Positions 37,495 to 46,821 of a stretch of DNA of 64,000 nt are shown one piece after another. The position numbers and the translations under genes are program-made. Source of the DNA: Vallitalea sp. (GTDB taxonomy: Bacteria; Bacillota; Clostridia; Lachnospirales; Vallitaleaceae); assembly GCA_025210515.1 (NCBI GenBank), contig JAOARM010000045.1:1-64000 (forward strand). The letters run 5' to 3'. Position 1 is the stretch's first letter, and each line of letters begins with the position of its first letter. A model generated the notes under the pieces. The model had not been told where the DNA came from. It did no database searches and worked only from the letters and a program-made list of their open reading frames with translations.

Positions 37495-38379
37495 TTAATC
37501 TAGTTCATTGACTTCTTCAAATTTTAATATTTTATCAATAAGACTCCAAGTTTCTATGTTTTCAATAGTTTCATTAGGAATAATAGTTTGTTCTTCTGAA
37601 AAGGTTTCCATTTCAACCATGAAATTATCTTTTCCTACAAATACTGCAATATTACATCCTCCAAGTGGATAATTGCCATCTCTTCTACACTTACTAGATT
37701 TAATGAAAGTTAAATTTTCTTTTGGATATGTCATTGCAATTTTTCCTTGTGGTGCATATACTGCTCTTTTTGTAACTACTCCCATTGGATTAATTAACAT
37801 ATAGTTACTATTAAAAGTTATTTGAGGATCATCTATTCTAACTGTGTTACCAGCAAATTTTCGTGGTATTATTACTTTTACTATATCCCAAGAAAGTGAA
37901 TCATCTCCTAAAGGTATTCCGTATTTAACTCCTTCTTTTGGCTTAGTACAAGTAGGAGACCAAACTCCACCAGAATATAACATAGGGCCACAATTTGTTA
38001 TAAAATTAGTAACTCTAATTTCATTATTGCTTATTACTTCTATATCCATTCCTCTTCTTATTTTCATAATAGGATTAATTGGAGATGTTATTCTAACTCC
38101 TGTTTCTCTAATATCATATTCACACTCTTCATTGTCAGCAAGGTATGTATCTTGAGATTCATCTGCACCAGGTCTTGTAATCCATACTCTATGACCTCCA
38201 TATAGATTCCAATCATCATACTTAATGCCCTCTTTGTCCCAATACAATAAATTTTCTCCATCTACTTTACCATAAAAAGCTATACGAGGGCCAATTTCTG
38301 TTGTAACTATCATTTTGACTTTATCTGTACGAAGTTCAACACATCTAAGCCCATCATATATTAGCTCTGTAATCATCAT
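37495..38379 (-). CDS. Galactose-mutarotase-like protein, last gene of the sugar operon
   Basis: The 294-residue protein looks like a soluble all-beta sugar-binding domain of the aldose-epimerase type (DUF4380-like): MIVTTEIGPRIAFYG, LYGGHRVWITRPGADES, YSGGVWSPTC. No signal peptide or membrane helix. The context of a pentose-type ABC importer, kinase and DeoC-like aldolase suggests a mutarotase or epimerase preparing the imported sugar, but the catalytic His/Glu pair of GalM is not confidently placed, so function is inferred. AGGAGG precedes the ATG; the gap to the upstream gene is 26 bases. Confidence 0.65.
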   Translation of the reverse strand: MMITELIYDGLRCVELRTDKVKMIVTTEIGPRIAFYGKVDGENLLYWDKEGIKYDDWNLYGGHRVWITRPGADESQDTYLADNEECEYDIRETGVRITSPINPIMKIRRGMDIEVISNNEIRVTNFITNCGPMLYSGGVWSPTCTKPKEGVKYGIPLGDDSLSWDIVKVIIPRKFAGNTVRIDDPQITFNSNYMLINPMGVVTKRAVYAPQGKIAMTYPKENLTFIKSSKCRRDGNYPLGGCNIAVFVGKDNFMVEMETFSEEQTIIPNETIENIETWSLIDKILKFEEVNELD

Positions 38380-38405
38380 ACTAACTCCTCCTCTAATAAT
38401 ACATT

Positions 38406-39587
38406 TTATAAAGAAATTTCATATATTTTTCTAACATCTTCTTTAGTAATAGGTGGTACACTTGCTAATTTGCCACTACTATCAAAGCTTACACTTACTA
38501 CGTTATCTACTAACGAATCTATATCTTCTTTTACAACACCAAACTCTGATATACGTGTTTGTATGCCTATAGATTTCATTAGAGACTCAAACTCATCTGT
38601 AGCCTCAGATATTGATTTACCAAACATTCTATTTGCGAATTGCTCATATCTTATATTATCGCTTCTATTAGCAAAATATCTCATCCATGCCAATATCATT
38701 GTAGCAAGTGTAGCTCCGTGTGTTGCATTATATTTGGCACTAAGTACATGACCCATTTGATGCATAGGAGCCCAACCATATGTTCCTGATAGTAACCATC
38801 CATTAAGTGCAATAGAAGCCGCCCACTGCATAACCCCTCTAGTTTCTACATTACCAGGATTATTAATAACTGTAGTAATATTATCTATTACAGTTCTAAT
38901 AACTCCTTCTTGCATACGATCTTGTAAATCTAAATTACCGTCACCACCATTAAAATATGATTCTAATATATGTGCAATTGTATCTATTGCACCACATGCA
39001 GTTTGATACGATGGCAAACTAACCGTTAACTTAGGATCAATTATTGCTACTTTTGGATAAAGGCAACATGGAGCCCATACATAAGATTTCTTAATTGTTA
39101 CTTCATCAGTGATAACAGCAGTTGGATTCATTTCACTACCAGTTGCTGGAAGTGTAGGAATCATAATTGTTGGCAAAGCTTCAGTAGGAGGAACTTGAGA
39201 GCTGTCACTATGACTAAATGCAATCATATTGACAATATCTCCATTATTATATTTAACTCCTGCTGCAATGACTTTTGCACAGTCCATTGCACTACCTCCA
39301 CCTATACCAACAATTAAATCTATTTCCTCTGACTTACATATTTCAATTCCTTTTCTTGCCTGTTGTAGAGTTGGGTTAGCTGTAACTTCTAGAAAATCAA
39401 TATATTCTAATCCTTCTTTAGTTAGTAAGTCATGAATGCGTTCAAATAAATCACCATAAAAAGATATATCAGTATAAGATACAAGCATTACTTTCTTTCC
39501 ATATTCTTTTGCTATACTTCCTATTTTATTCACTTCATTTTCACCAAAAACAACTGTTACTGGATTATAATATTCAAAATTATTCAT
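38406..39587 (-). CDS. Iron-type alcohol dehydrogenase of the sugar operon
   Basis: The 393-residue protein has GIGGGSAMDCAKVIAAG (NAD(P) binding), LPATGSEMNPTAVITDE, IDTIAHILESYF and the metal histidines in MHQMGHVLSAKYNATHGA, the signature of BDH/YqhD-type group III dehydrogenases. It is encoded inside the ABC sugar operon and overlaps the upstream permease gene by 8 bases. If the DeoC-like aldolase makes acetaldehyde or a similar small aldehyde, this enzyme would reduce it to an alcohol and recycle NAD(P)+ (inference). Confidence 0.88.
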   Translation of the reverse strand: MNNFEYYNPVTVVFGENEVNKIGSIAKEYGKKVMLVSYTDISFYGDLFERIHDLLTKEGLEYIDFLEVTANPTLQQARKGIEICKSEEIDLIVGIGGGSAMDCAKVIAAGVKYNNGDIVNMIAFSHSDSSQVPPTEALPTIMIPTLPATGSEMNPTAVITDEVTIKKSYVWAPCCLYPKVAIIDPKLTVSLPSYQTACGAIDTIAHILESYFNGGDGNLDLQDRMQEGVIRTVIDNITTVINNPGNVETRGVMQWAASIALNGWLLSGTYGWAPMHQMGHVLSAKYNATHGATLATMILAWMRYFANRSDNIRYEQFANRMFGKSISEATDEFESLMKSIGIQTRISEFGVVKEDIDSLVDNVVSVSFDSSGKLASVPPITKEDVRKIYEISL

Positions 39588-40557
39588 AGGATAATTTACC
39601 TACCTTTCCTCTTTGTTTATTTTTAGCTATGTTAACTATTGCTACACCAAGAAGTAATAACGCACCTTTTATTATCTGTGACATAAAAGATGATGAACCT
39701 AATAATGTCAATCCATTAACTAGAATAGCTAATAAAATAGAGCCAATAAGTGTACCTATAACATTAGGTTTACCAAGCTTAATAACTACAGCACCTAGAA
39801 ATACAGCAGTAAATCCGTCTAAGAAGAATGAAGAACCAAGTTTTGGTTGACCTGATTGTAAAACTCCCATCATAATTACTCCACCTATAGCTGCAAATAA
39901 AGCTGAGAAAATGAAAAGACTACTAAGGATTTTTTTCTCACTTATTCCTGCTTCTTTAGCCGCTTGTCGATTTTCTCCTATTGCATAAATATGCTGACCA
40001 AAAACTGTTTTTTCTTGTATATAAACACATATTACATATAAAATTACTGCTAATAAAAATAACATAGGTATTCCAGCAACTTTTCCCCATACAAGATTAT
40101 AAACAATGCTACCTCTTATATTAGATACATTTAATGGCATTCCTTTACCTATAATCGCCGCAATAGCTTTTGCCATTCCAGAAACAGCTATAGTAGCAAT
40201 AAGTGATTGAAATTTAAACTTTACTACAAGTATACTAGTTAATACACCAAATAATGTACATAATGCTATAGCAAGAAGTGCTGATACTTCAAAACTATAT
40301 CCATTTCTAATTAATAAAGCAGTAATCATACTTGATAAAGCGGCTATATCTGGAAATGATGCATCCATTTCGCCTGTTGATATAACCCACGTTACACCAA
40401 GAATTAGAATAGCACTCGTGCTACACTGACGTAATATTTCAAGCAAATTAGACGGCTTACTAAATACTGGTGACATTATAGAAAATATAATACATACAAT
40501 TGCAATAATCCATAATAGACTTGATTCTGGCTTAACTAATTTTTTTAGATAATTCAT
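39580..40557 (-). CDS. Ribose-type ABC transporter permease, second subunit
   Basis: The 325-residue RbsC/AraH-type membrane protein has about eight to ten hydrophobic segments and the family coupling motif near GENRQAAKEAGISEKKI, which contacts the ATPase. It is one of two permeases in the operon, giving a heterodimeric channel. It begins one base after the stop of the first permease gene. Substrate cannot be read from the sequence. Confidence 0.9.
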   Translation of the reverse strand: MNYLKKLVKPESSLLWIIAIVCIIFSIMSPVFSKPSNLLEILRQCSTSAILILGVTWVISTGEMDASFPDIAALSSMITALLIRNGYSFEVSALLAIALCTLFGVLTSILVVKFKFQSLIATIAVSGMAKAIAAIIGKGMPLNVSNIRGSIVYNLVWGKVAGIPMLFLLAVILYVICVYIQEKTVFGQHIYAIGENRQAAKEAGISEKKILSSLFIFSALFAAIGGVIMMGVLQSGQPKLGSSFFLDGFTAVFLGAVVIKLGKPNVIGTLIGSILLAILVNGLTLLGSSSFMSQIIKGALLLLGVAIVNIAKNKQRGKVGKLSYE

Positions 40558-41544
40558 TTATGCCACCCCTCTTTTCTTCTTAATTTTTATGCCTTTTGAA
40601 AATTGTATTTTAGAAAATAAGATTGCTACAATTAGTACAACGCTAATTACTAAATCTCCATAATAATAAGGTACATTAATTAAAGTAAATCCATTAAGCA
40701 TCATTGAAATGAATACTGCTCCAAAAAAAGTTCCTATTACACTTGGTTTCTTGAAAACTGAAGATCCAATATATACAGCTGAGAAACATGGCATTAATAA
40801 GTTAAGCCCAGATTTTACATTTCCATTACCTTGAGCCGCTGTAGTAATCATAGTAGAAATGGCTGCAAGCATACCACAAATTACAAAGGAAATAATTATT
40901 ACTCTATTTACTTTTATCCCCGAAAAGAATGCTGATACTTTATTAGAACCAGTTGCATAAAAATACCTTCCGTATTTTGATTTTTCCATAAGTATGTACG
41001 CAAATATATATAGAACTAACATAATTATTACAGGAAGTGGTATTCCTATTACTTTAGCTTCATTAAGTAATCCTATTCCAGAGCTTAGAAAATTTTTATA
41101 AATAAATGCTCCATCGCTGAATAAATACGCCGCACCAAATGCAATTGACCCTATAGCAATTGTAGAAATAATATCTGGTAGTTTAAACTTACCTACTGCA
41201 ATACCAGAAATTGTTCCCCAACAAGCTCCTGCAAGCAAACCTGCAATTATACATATAATTGGAGTTACTCCTTTTGATATTAACCACGCCATTAACATTG
41301 CTGAAAAACATGCTGTCATATAGAAAGATATATCACTGTGCCCAACTGATATTACAAATGTTAGCCCTAATGCCGCTATGGCAGTAATAGATACATGCTT
41401 TAATATATTAATAATATTTCTTGTGCTTAGAAAATCTTTACTAAGAAATGAAAAAACAGAAAATACTAGTATAAATAAAATGAAAAATATAACAATCGTA
41501 AAAATTTCATCACTTATTCGTGACTGCTTTTTATTGACTTTCAT
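40558..41544 (-). CDS. Ribose-type ABC transporter permease, first subunit
   Basis: The 328-residue protein is a second RbsC-like permease with multiple membrane helices (IFTIVIFFILFILVFSVFSFL at the N-terminus) and the coupling motif GSNKVSAFFSGIKVNRV. It differs from its neighbour, so the two form a heteromeric permease with the ATPase upstream (28-base gap). The length fits the family. Confidence 0.9.
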   Translation of the reverse strand: MKVNKKQSRISDEIFTIVIFFILFILVFSVFSFLSKDFLSTRNIINILKHVSITAIAALGLTFVISVGHSDISFYMTACFSAMLMAWLISKGVTPIICIIAGLLAGACWGTISGIAVGKFKLPDIISTIAIGSIAFGAAYLFSDGAFIYKNFLSSGIGLLNEAKVIGIPLPVIIMLVLYIFAYILMEKSKYGRYFYATGSNKVSAFFSGIKVNRVIIISFVICGMLAAISTMITTAAQGNGNVKSGLNLLMPCFSAVYIGSSVFKKPSVIGTFFGAVFISMMLNGFTLINVPYYYGDLVISVVLIVAILFSKIQFSKGIKIKKKRGVA

Positions 41545-41571
41545 AATATAACCTCCAATTTTGTCATATAT

Positions 41572-43077
41572 TTAATTAGCAGAGATTGCATGCACAAGCA
41601 TATTATTAAGATTTGTTTTATCTGCTTCACATTCTAAAGTAACTTTTCCTTGATGAATTACCATTACTCTATCTGCCATACCTAAAACTTCTTCACAATC
41701 TGATGATATAATTATTACCGCAGAATCTTTTGATAAGTCTCGCATTGTACTATAAATACCTGCTTTTGCTCCTACATCTACTCCAACAGTAGGTTCTGAA
41801 AAGATATATACTTTTGCATCAGTAAATAATCCTTTTCCGATAACTACTTTTTGCTGATTACCACCAGATAGTAATCTAACTTTCTTATCAATTCCTGTTG
41901 TTGCAATTTGTAATTTTTCTACTAGGTCATTTGACTCTATAGTTTCTTGTTTTGTATTAACAAGTTTTATGTTATTAGTAATTTTTTCCAGTTTAGATAG
42001 GGTTAAATTAGTCGCAATAGTTTGTTCGCCAATTTGGCCTTCATGTCTACGATCTCCCGGAACTAGAAATATACCATTTTCTATTGCTAATTTTGGACTA
42101 GATATCTGTACTTCTTTACCGTTTATGTGCATCTTGCCCCCAGTTTTTAACATTGCACCAAAAAGAACTTTTGATAATTCATCTATACCTGAACCTACTA
42201 ATCCAAAAATACCAAGTACTTCCCCTTTTTTGGCATTAAAGTTTATATCTTGAAATTTGTTTTCTAGAGACAAATCATTAACTTCTAATACACACTCTCT
42301 ATTTTGAATATCAGATTTATTAGGATAAATAGCTTCTAGCTTCTTACCTAACATAAGTTCTGCTATGTGCTCCGTATTAATTTCACCTTGTTTTACTGGA
42401 AGAGTAGCAACATTTTGACCATTTCTAAATATTGTCATACTATCACAAATTTCACTTACTTCATCCAAATGATGAGTTATGTATATTATTGAAACACCTT
42501 TTTTCTTTAATATTTTAATTAAATCAAAAAGGGTATGTTTTTCCTTTTCTGTTAAAATAGAGGTTGGTTCGTCTAATATAAGAATGTTAGAACGTTTTGA
42601 GAGAGCTCTTAACACTGCTATTATTTCTTTTTCAACAGCACTTAATTTGAAAATAGGTTTATTCAAATCAATTTCTAATGGAAATTCCTTTAATAATTCT
42701 TCTGCTTTCTTTTTCATTTTCTTTCTATTAAATTGTGCAAAAGCACCTTTTTTTTCACTTTCTGAACCAAGAAATATATTTTCATAACCAGTAAATGACG
42801 TAACCATTTGTGGATCTTGATAAACTGTAGCTATTCCAGCTTCCATTGCATCATTTGGTTGATTAATTTCAGCTAGCTTTCCATCAATAAATATTTCTCC
42901 TTGCTCTCTTTTATATACTCCTGACAGAACTTTTATTAATGTAGATTTCCCTGCACCATTTATTCCAAGTAATGCATGAACTTCTCCTGCTCGAAGCTTA
43001 AACTCTGCATTATCAAGTGCTCTTAATGATAAAAATTCTTTTACTATACCTTTCATTTCTAAACGATAGTCGCTCAT
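41572..43077 (-). CDS. Ribose-type ABC transporter ATPase with two nucleotide-binding domains
   Basis: The 501-residue RbsA-like protein has a first Walker A (GINGAGKSTLIK), Walker B (NILILDEPTS), a degenerate second Walker A (GLVGSGIDELSK, usual in the family), and the signature LSGGNQQKVVIGKGL in the second domain. It powers uptake through the two permeases. I place the start at ATG 43077 because AGGAGG is 11 bases upstream; the ATG at 43086 would leave only two bases. An intrinsic terminator stands between the binding-protein gene and this gene. Confidence 0.9.
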   Translation of the reverse strand: MSDYRLEMKGIVKEFLSLRALDNAEFKLRAGEVHALLGINGAGKSTLIKVLSGVYKREQGEIFIDGKLAEINQPNDAMEAGIATVYQDPQMVTSFTGYENIFLGSESEKKGAFAQFNRKKMKKKAEELLKEFPLEIDLNKPIFKLSAVEKEIIAVLRALSKRSNILILDEPTSILTEKEKHTLFDLIKILKKKGVSIIYITHHLDEVSEICDSMTIFRNGQNVATLPVKQGEINTEHIAELMLGKKLEAIYPNKSDIQNRECVLEVNDLSLENKFQDINFNAKKGEVLGIFGLVGSGIDELSKVLFGAMLKTGGKMHINGKEVQISSPKLAIENGIFLVPGDRRHEGQIGEQTIATNLTLSKLEKITNNIKLVNTKQETIESNDLVEKLQIATTGIDKKVRLLSGGNQQKVVIGKGLFTDAKVYIFSEPTVGVDVGAKAGIYSTMRDLSKDSAVIIISSDCEEVLGMADRVMVIHQGKVTLECEADKTNLNNMLVHAISAN

Positions 43078-43109
43078 TTTCTGCATCGCCTCCTACGTCT
43101 TTCTAGATT

Positions 43110-43148
43110 AAAAAAGAGAGGCAATATTATTTTGCCATATTACCTCTC
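43110..43148 (-). terminator. Internal terminator/attenuator between the binding protein and ATPase genes
   Basis: On the minus strand GAGAGGTAATAT pairs with AATATTGCCTCTC (one mismatch) and is followed by six T residues. It falls right after the binding-protein stop at 43162. Such partial terminators give a surplus of binding protein over transporter. Confidence 0.82.
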
Positions 43149-43161
43149 AAGTAGAATTAAA

Positions 43162-44247
43162 TTAGATAGTTGGTTCCCAACCAATTTTTTTGAAATTACC
43201 TGGAATATCATAATCCCCAATACCATTCCAACCTTCTGGAACTTCAACATCTAAAATCATCTGACGAGTAATACCAATACCTGGTGCCATAACAACACGA
43301 GGAACTGATTCTCCACGTAAATATTGATGAGCATAGAATACACATTGATATGCCATTGTATATACTGATTCTCCAACTGTTGCAATGAAGTTTGGTGATT
43401 GTGTCATAACTTCAAAACAATGTTCTCCACCATCAGAACCTGTAAATAATATCTCTTCACGTCCAGCAGCCTTTACAGCTTGTATTCCTTCAAAAACAGC
43501 TCCATCCCATGCACACCATATTGCATCAAGATCACCTTCATTAGGACAAGCAGTAAGCATGTTATCTATTGCCATACGAGGTGTAACAGCTCCTGTTGAA
43601 TCCCATGACCAATGTTGTACGATTTCGATATCTGGATATTGTTGTAATGTCCAATTAGCACCTTGACCACGAGCGTCCCAACCTTCATTACTTGGCAAGT
43701 CTATAATCGCAATTTTACCTTTTCCATCTAGTGCTTCACATATTTGTTCCATAGTCCATGCTCCACCTGCAAAGTTATCATATGCAACTGTTGTAGTTAC
43801 TGCTGCTCCAGGAACAAATCCATCTGAACAAAATACTGGAATACCTGCATCAATTGCGTGTTTCACTGCTTCGCTAATTCCAACTGGATCAGAAGGTGTA
43901 ATAAATAATGCATCTGGCTTAGCTTTAATAAAAGCTTCTATCTGCTCAGATTGTTTCTTAGCATCGTAGTTGGCATCAACAATTGAATATGTACCACCTA
44001 ATTCTTTAATAGCTGTTTCAAATGCATATTTTTGACGTTGTCCTGATTCATTCTCCATCCATCCTAGAGAAATTGCAAAAACCATATCCTCTGGATTCTT
44101 TTTACCTACTGTTTGTTTAGAAGTGTCTTTTACCTCTTTGTTACTATCTGAACCATTATCTTTAGTAGACGCTGGTTCATCAACAGAACATCCTACAGAA
44201 AATACCATTAACAAAGTAACTAGTAATAAAGATATTAATTTTTTCAT
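43162..44247 (-). CDS. Sugar ABC transporter substrate-binding lipoprotein
   Basis: The 361-residue protein has a lipoprotein signal peptide with lipobox FSVGC (Cys 20), then a Ser/Thr/Lys linker and a periplasmic-binding-protein type 1 fold: FAISLGWMENESGQRQKYAFETAIKELGG, AKPDALFITPSDPVG, AWDGAVFEGIQAV, GSDGGEH. It resembles ribose/rhamnose-class binding proteins (RbsB group). It is the transporter's extracellular capture subunit and lies 97 bases after the FGGY kinase gene. Aromatic residues in the cleft suit a sugar, but its identity is not determined. Confidence 0.9.
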   Translation of the reverse strand: MKKLISLLLVTLLMVFSVGCSVDEPASTKDNGSDSNKEVKDTSKQTVGKKNPEDMVFAISLGWMENESGQRQKYAFETAIKELGGTYSIVDANYDAKKQSEQIEAFIKAKPDALFITPSDPVGISEAVKHAIDAGIPVFCSDGFVPGAAVTTTVAYDNFAGGAWTMEQICEALDGKGKIAIIDLPSNEGWDARGQGANWTLQQYPDIEIVQHWSWDSTGAVTPRMAIDNMLTACPNEGDLDAIWCAWDGAVFEGIQAVKAAGREEILFTGSDGGEHCFEVMTQSPNFIATVGESVYTMAYQCVFYAHQYLRGESVPRVVMAPGIGITRQMILDVEVPEGWNGIGDYDIPGNFKKIGWEPTI

Positions 44248-44344
44248 GAAATCCCTCCAATATAATATTTAACAACATACTTATTTATAAAAGCTAGATA
44301 TACTAGCTTATATACAATATTAATGATTTATGCCACATAATTTA

Positions 44345-45874
44345 TTATAAATTTACTAATGCATCTCCTATTTCACTTTGCATCTTTGATACTTGTTTAT
44401 AAACCTTATTAATCTCTATATATTTTTGTACATTCTCTATATTAGGTTTAATAACAGTAACATCGTTATTAATATCTTTTAATAAAGTAAAGTCTTTCCA
44501 TAACCCACAACCTACAAATGCTATTGCCGCTGCTCCAAGTGAACCTGTTTGTTGTCCATTTTCAGTATAATTAATGTTTTTATTATAAATATCTGCAAAT
44601 AATTGTCTCCAAAAAGGACTTTTACTTCCACCGCCAACAATTAACATATCATTATCTAGCTTCACATCTTCTTCTAATACTTCTAATGCATTTTGCAACC
44701 CCATTGTTATACCTTCTAATGTAGCTCTTATTAAATCTTTTTGTGTATGAGCTAATGTCAATCCTATAAATGCACCTCTTATATTTTGAGATTCATCTAT
44801 TGATGATCCTCCTGCTAAACTAGGATTAAATATTAACTTATTACTTCCTACAGGAGATTGTTTTGCTAATTCATTCATTCTAATATAACTATCTCCTAGC
44901 CCTTCTTTTTCTCCCTGTAAAATATCTTTACAAATATTATCTCTTACCCATCTATATGAATTTCCTGCTGAAAAAATAGCTGTGGCTGACGCATACATTC
45001 CTTTTATACAATGTGCAAATACATATGGTCTTTTATTAATATCAATTACAGGTTTATGAGAAGTAACAGCTACCCATGCAGATGTTCCTAATGAAGTATA
45101 TGACATGCCCTCATCAATACATCCTGCTCCAAGTGCCATACAAGAATTATCTACTCCACCACAAGCAACTTTAACTGTTTTTGGCAATCCTAACTGTTGT
45201 GCTACATCTTCTTTCAAAGTTCCTAATATATGTGTTGATTCGTATATATCAGGAAACTTATCTTCTGGTATATTAGACGCACTAATAAATTCTTTGTTAT
45301 ATTTCCAATTATTAATGTCAAATACGCCACTTCCAGATGCATATGAATAATCAGTTGCCAAAACCCCAGTTAACTTATAATTAATATAATCTTTTGTACC
45401 AATAAACTTGTCAGTTTCTTCAAAAAGCTTAGGAAAATGCTCCTTAAACCACATTATTTTAAATACAGAGTATAAAGCTCTTGGGAATCCGTTACCAGTT
45501 TTTTCATACCAATTTTCTTCAGAAACTTTATCAAAGAATTTCTCAGCTTGAGCAGTAGCTCTATTATCTGACCAAATAGGTACTAATTCCTTCAGTAGCA
45601 TACCATTATAACTAATTGGTACTGCACCTAAACTATGTCCAGAAACTGCAACTCCTTTAATATCTTCTACATTAATATCATTATTTGAAATTAGCTCTTG
45701 TGTAGAAGTCACTACGCTATTCCACCATTCCTCTGGCTTTTGTTCTTTAATATTCTCTCCTTCATAGTATGTATTACAAGATATAAAACTACTTCTTAAT
45801 AATTTTCCGTCAATATTGTATAGAGAGGCTTTTGTTCCACCTGTTCCTAAATCATATGCAATTATATAGGTCAT
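44345..45874 (-). CDS. FGGY-family carbohydrate kinase (xylulokinase-like)
   Basis: The 509-residue kinase has the N-terminal phosphate loop AYDLGTGGTKASLYN, KGVAVSGHSLGAVPI, the middle GGVDNSCMALGAG and the C-terminal adenosine motif IVGGGSKSPFWRQLFADIYN. FGGY kinases phosphorylate pentuloses, pentitols, glycerol and related sugars. It precedes the binding-protein gene and follows the DeoC-like gene by 22 bases, so the three work in one pathway. The exact substrate is unknown; xylulokinase is the closest general description. Confidence 0.88.
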   Translation of the reverse strand: MTYIIAYDLGTGGTKASLYNIDGKLLRSSFISCNTYYEGENIKEQKPEEWWNSVVTSTQELISNNDINVEDIKGVAVSGHSLGAVPISYNGMLLKELVPIWSDNRATAQAEKFFDKVSEENWYEKTGNGFPRALYSVFKIMWFKEHFPKLFEETDKFIGTKDYINYKLTGVLATDYSYASGSGVFDINNWKYNKEFISASNIPEDKFPDIYESTHILGTLKEDVAQQLGLPKTVKVACGGVDNSCMALGAGCIDEGMSYTSLGTSAWVAVTSHKPVIDINKRPYVFAHCIKGMYASATAIFSAGNSYRWVRDNICKDILQGEKEGLGDSYIRMNELAKQSPVGSNKLIFNPSLAGGSSIDESQNIRGAFIGLTLAHTQKDLIRATLEGITMGLQNALEVLEEDVKLDNDMLIVGGGSKSPFWRQLFADIYNKNINYTENGQQTGSLGAAAIAFVGCGLWKDFTLLKDINNDVTVIKPNIENVQKYIEINKVYKQVSKMQSEIGDALVNL

Positions 45875-45895
45875 AACTTTCCTCCTATCATTGAT

Positions 45896-46627
45896 TTAAT
45901 AATTACTAACCGACTCTAGCTTAACTTCTTCATCAAATACCATGTTTTCTCTTTCATAAGCTTCTTTTAATATTTTTAGTGCTGATGACATACTAATTCC
46001 AAATCTTCTAGCACCTGCATGATACATTTCTTCTAGAGTAGCTAAACTTCTTACGCCTCCAGCTACTTTAATTAATGCATCATCTTTAACTACTTCTTTT
46101 ATTATTTTCACTGTATTTACTGTAGAAGGCTTTGTTGCCCATCCAGTTCCAGTTTTTACATATGTGACGCCTGCTTTTACTGCGAGCTTACTTGCTATTT
46201 TTATTTCATCATCTGTTAAATATGCAATTTCAATTATGGCTTTTACTGGAATATCACCAGCTACATCCACAACAGATTTAATATCATCATATACTAAATC
46301 GTATTCCTCAGATTTTAAAGCTCCTACATTTATTACCATATCTATTTCATCACAACCAGCTTGTATCATACTTATTGCTGTATCTACTTTTGTCTTAGTT
46401 AAATCGGCTCCTGAAGGAAAACCAACTACTCCCCCTACTAAAATATTATCATCATTTTTAAGTTCATTTATTAAAATACCTGTGAAGCAAGGCATAACAA
46501 ATGTACAGATAAAGTTGTACTTCTTAGCAATCTCTACTATTTCGTTTACTTCATCTAATGTAACATCCGTTCTGACAGCACTTATATCAATAAGTCTTGG
46601 TATTTCTTCAACACTTAATTTAGTCAT
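45896..46627 (-). CDS. DeoC-like class I aldolase
   Basis: The 243-residue protein resembles deoxyribose-phosphate aldolase. The catalytic residues are present: Asp in DEIDMVINVG, the Schiff-base lysine in YVKTGTGWA and the second lysine in IKVAGGVR. The N-terminus is divergent (IDISAVRTDVT instead of the usual IDHTLLKPD), so the substrate may differ from 2-deoxyribose 5-phosphate. As first gene of the operon it probably cleaves the phosphorylated sugar made by the adjacent FGGY kinase into a triose phosphate and a small aldehyde, which the operon dehydrogenase could reduce. Confidence 0.82.
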   Translation of the reverse strand: MTKLSVEEIPRLIDISAVRTDVTLDEVNEIVEIAKKYNFICTFVMPCFTGILINELKNDDNILVGGVVGFPSGADLTKTKVDTAISMIQAGCDEIDMVINVGALKSEEYDLVYDDIKSVVDVAGDIPVKAIIEIAYLTDDEIKIASKLAVKAGVTYVKTGTGWATKPSTVNTVKIIKEVVKDDALIKVAGGVRSLATLEEMYHAGARRFGISMSSALKILKEAYERENMVFDEEVKLESVSNY

Positions 46628-46673
46628 TAATATTCGCCTCCATATATTACGTATTCTTTTTCTTTATAATATA

Positions 46674-46702
46674 ATGGTAACATTATTATGTTTGCCAGTC
46701 AA
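46674..46702 (-). promoter_or_regulatory. Predicted promoter and GntR operator of the sugar operon
   Basis: On the minus strand TTGACT (-35) and TACCAT (-10) are separated by 17 bases. The spacer holds the palindrome core AACAT-AATA-ATGTT, also found upstream of the gntR gene at 47563. Binding there would block RNA polymerase, consistent with repression by the GntR protein. Confidence 0.65.
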
Positions 46703-46770
46703 TATCAGTGAATAATAAATACATATTGTATTTTTTATATGTATTTTATGTTGATTTTGCACAAAAACAC

Positions 46771-46814
46771 AAAAAATTGGTATCTAATTCATAATGAATC
46801 AGATACCAATTTTT
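46771..46814 (-). terminator. Terminator after the GntR regulator gene
   Basis: AAAAATTGGTATCT and AGATACCAATTTTT pair, with further ATTCAT/ATGAAT pairing inside. It lies directly after the gntR stop at 46822. Confidence 0.8.
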
Positions 46815-46821
46815 CTAATTA

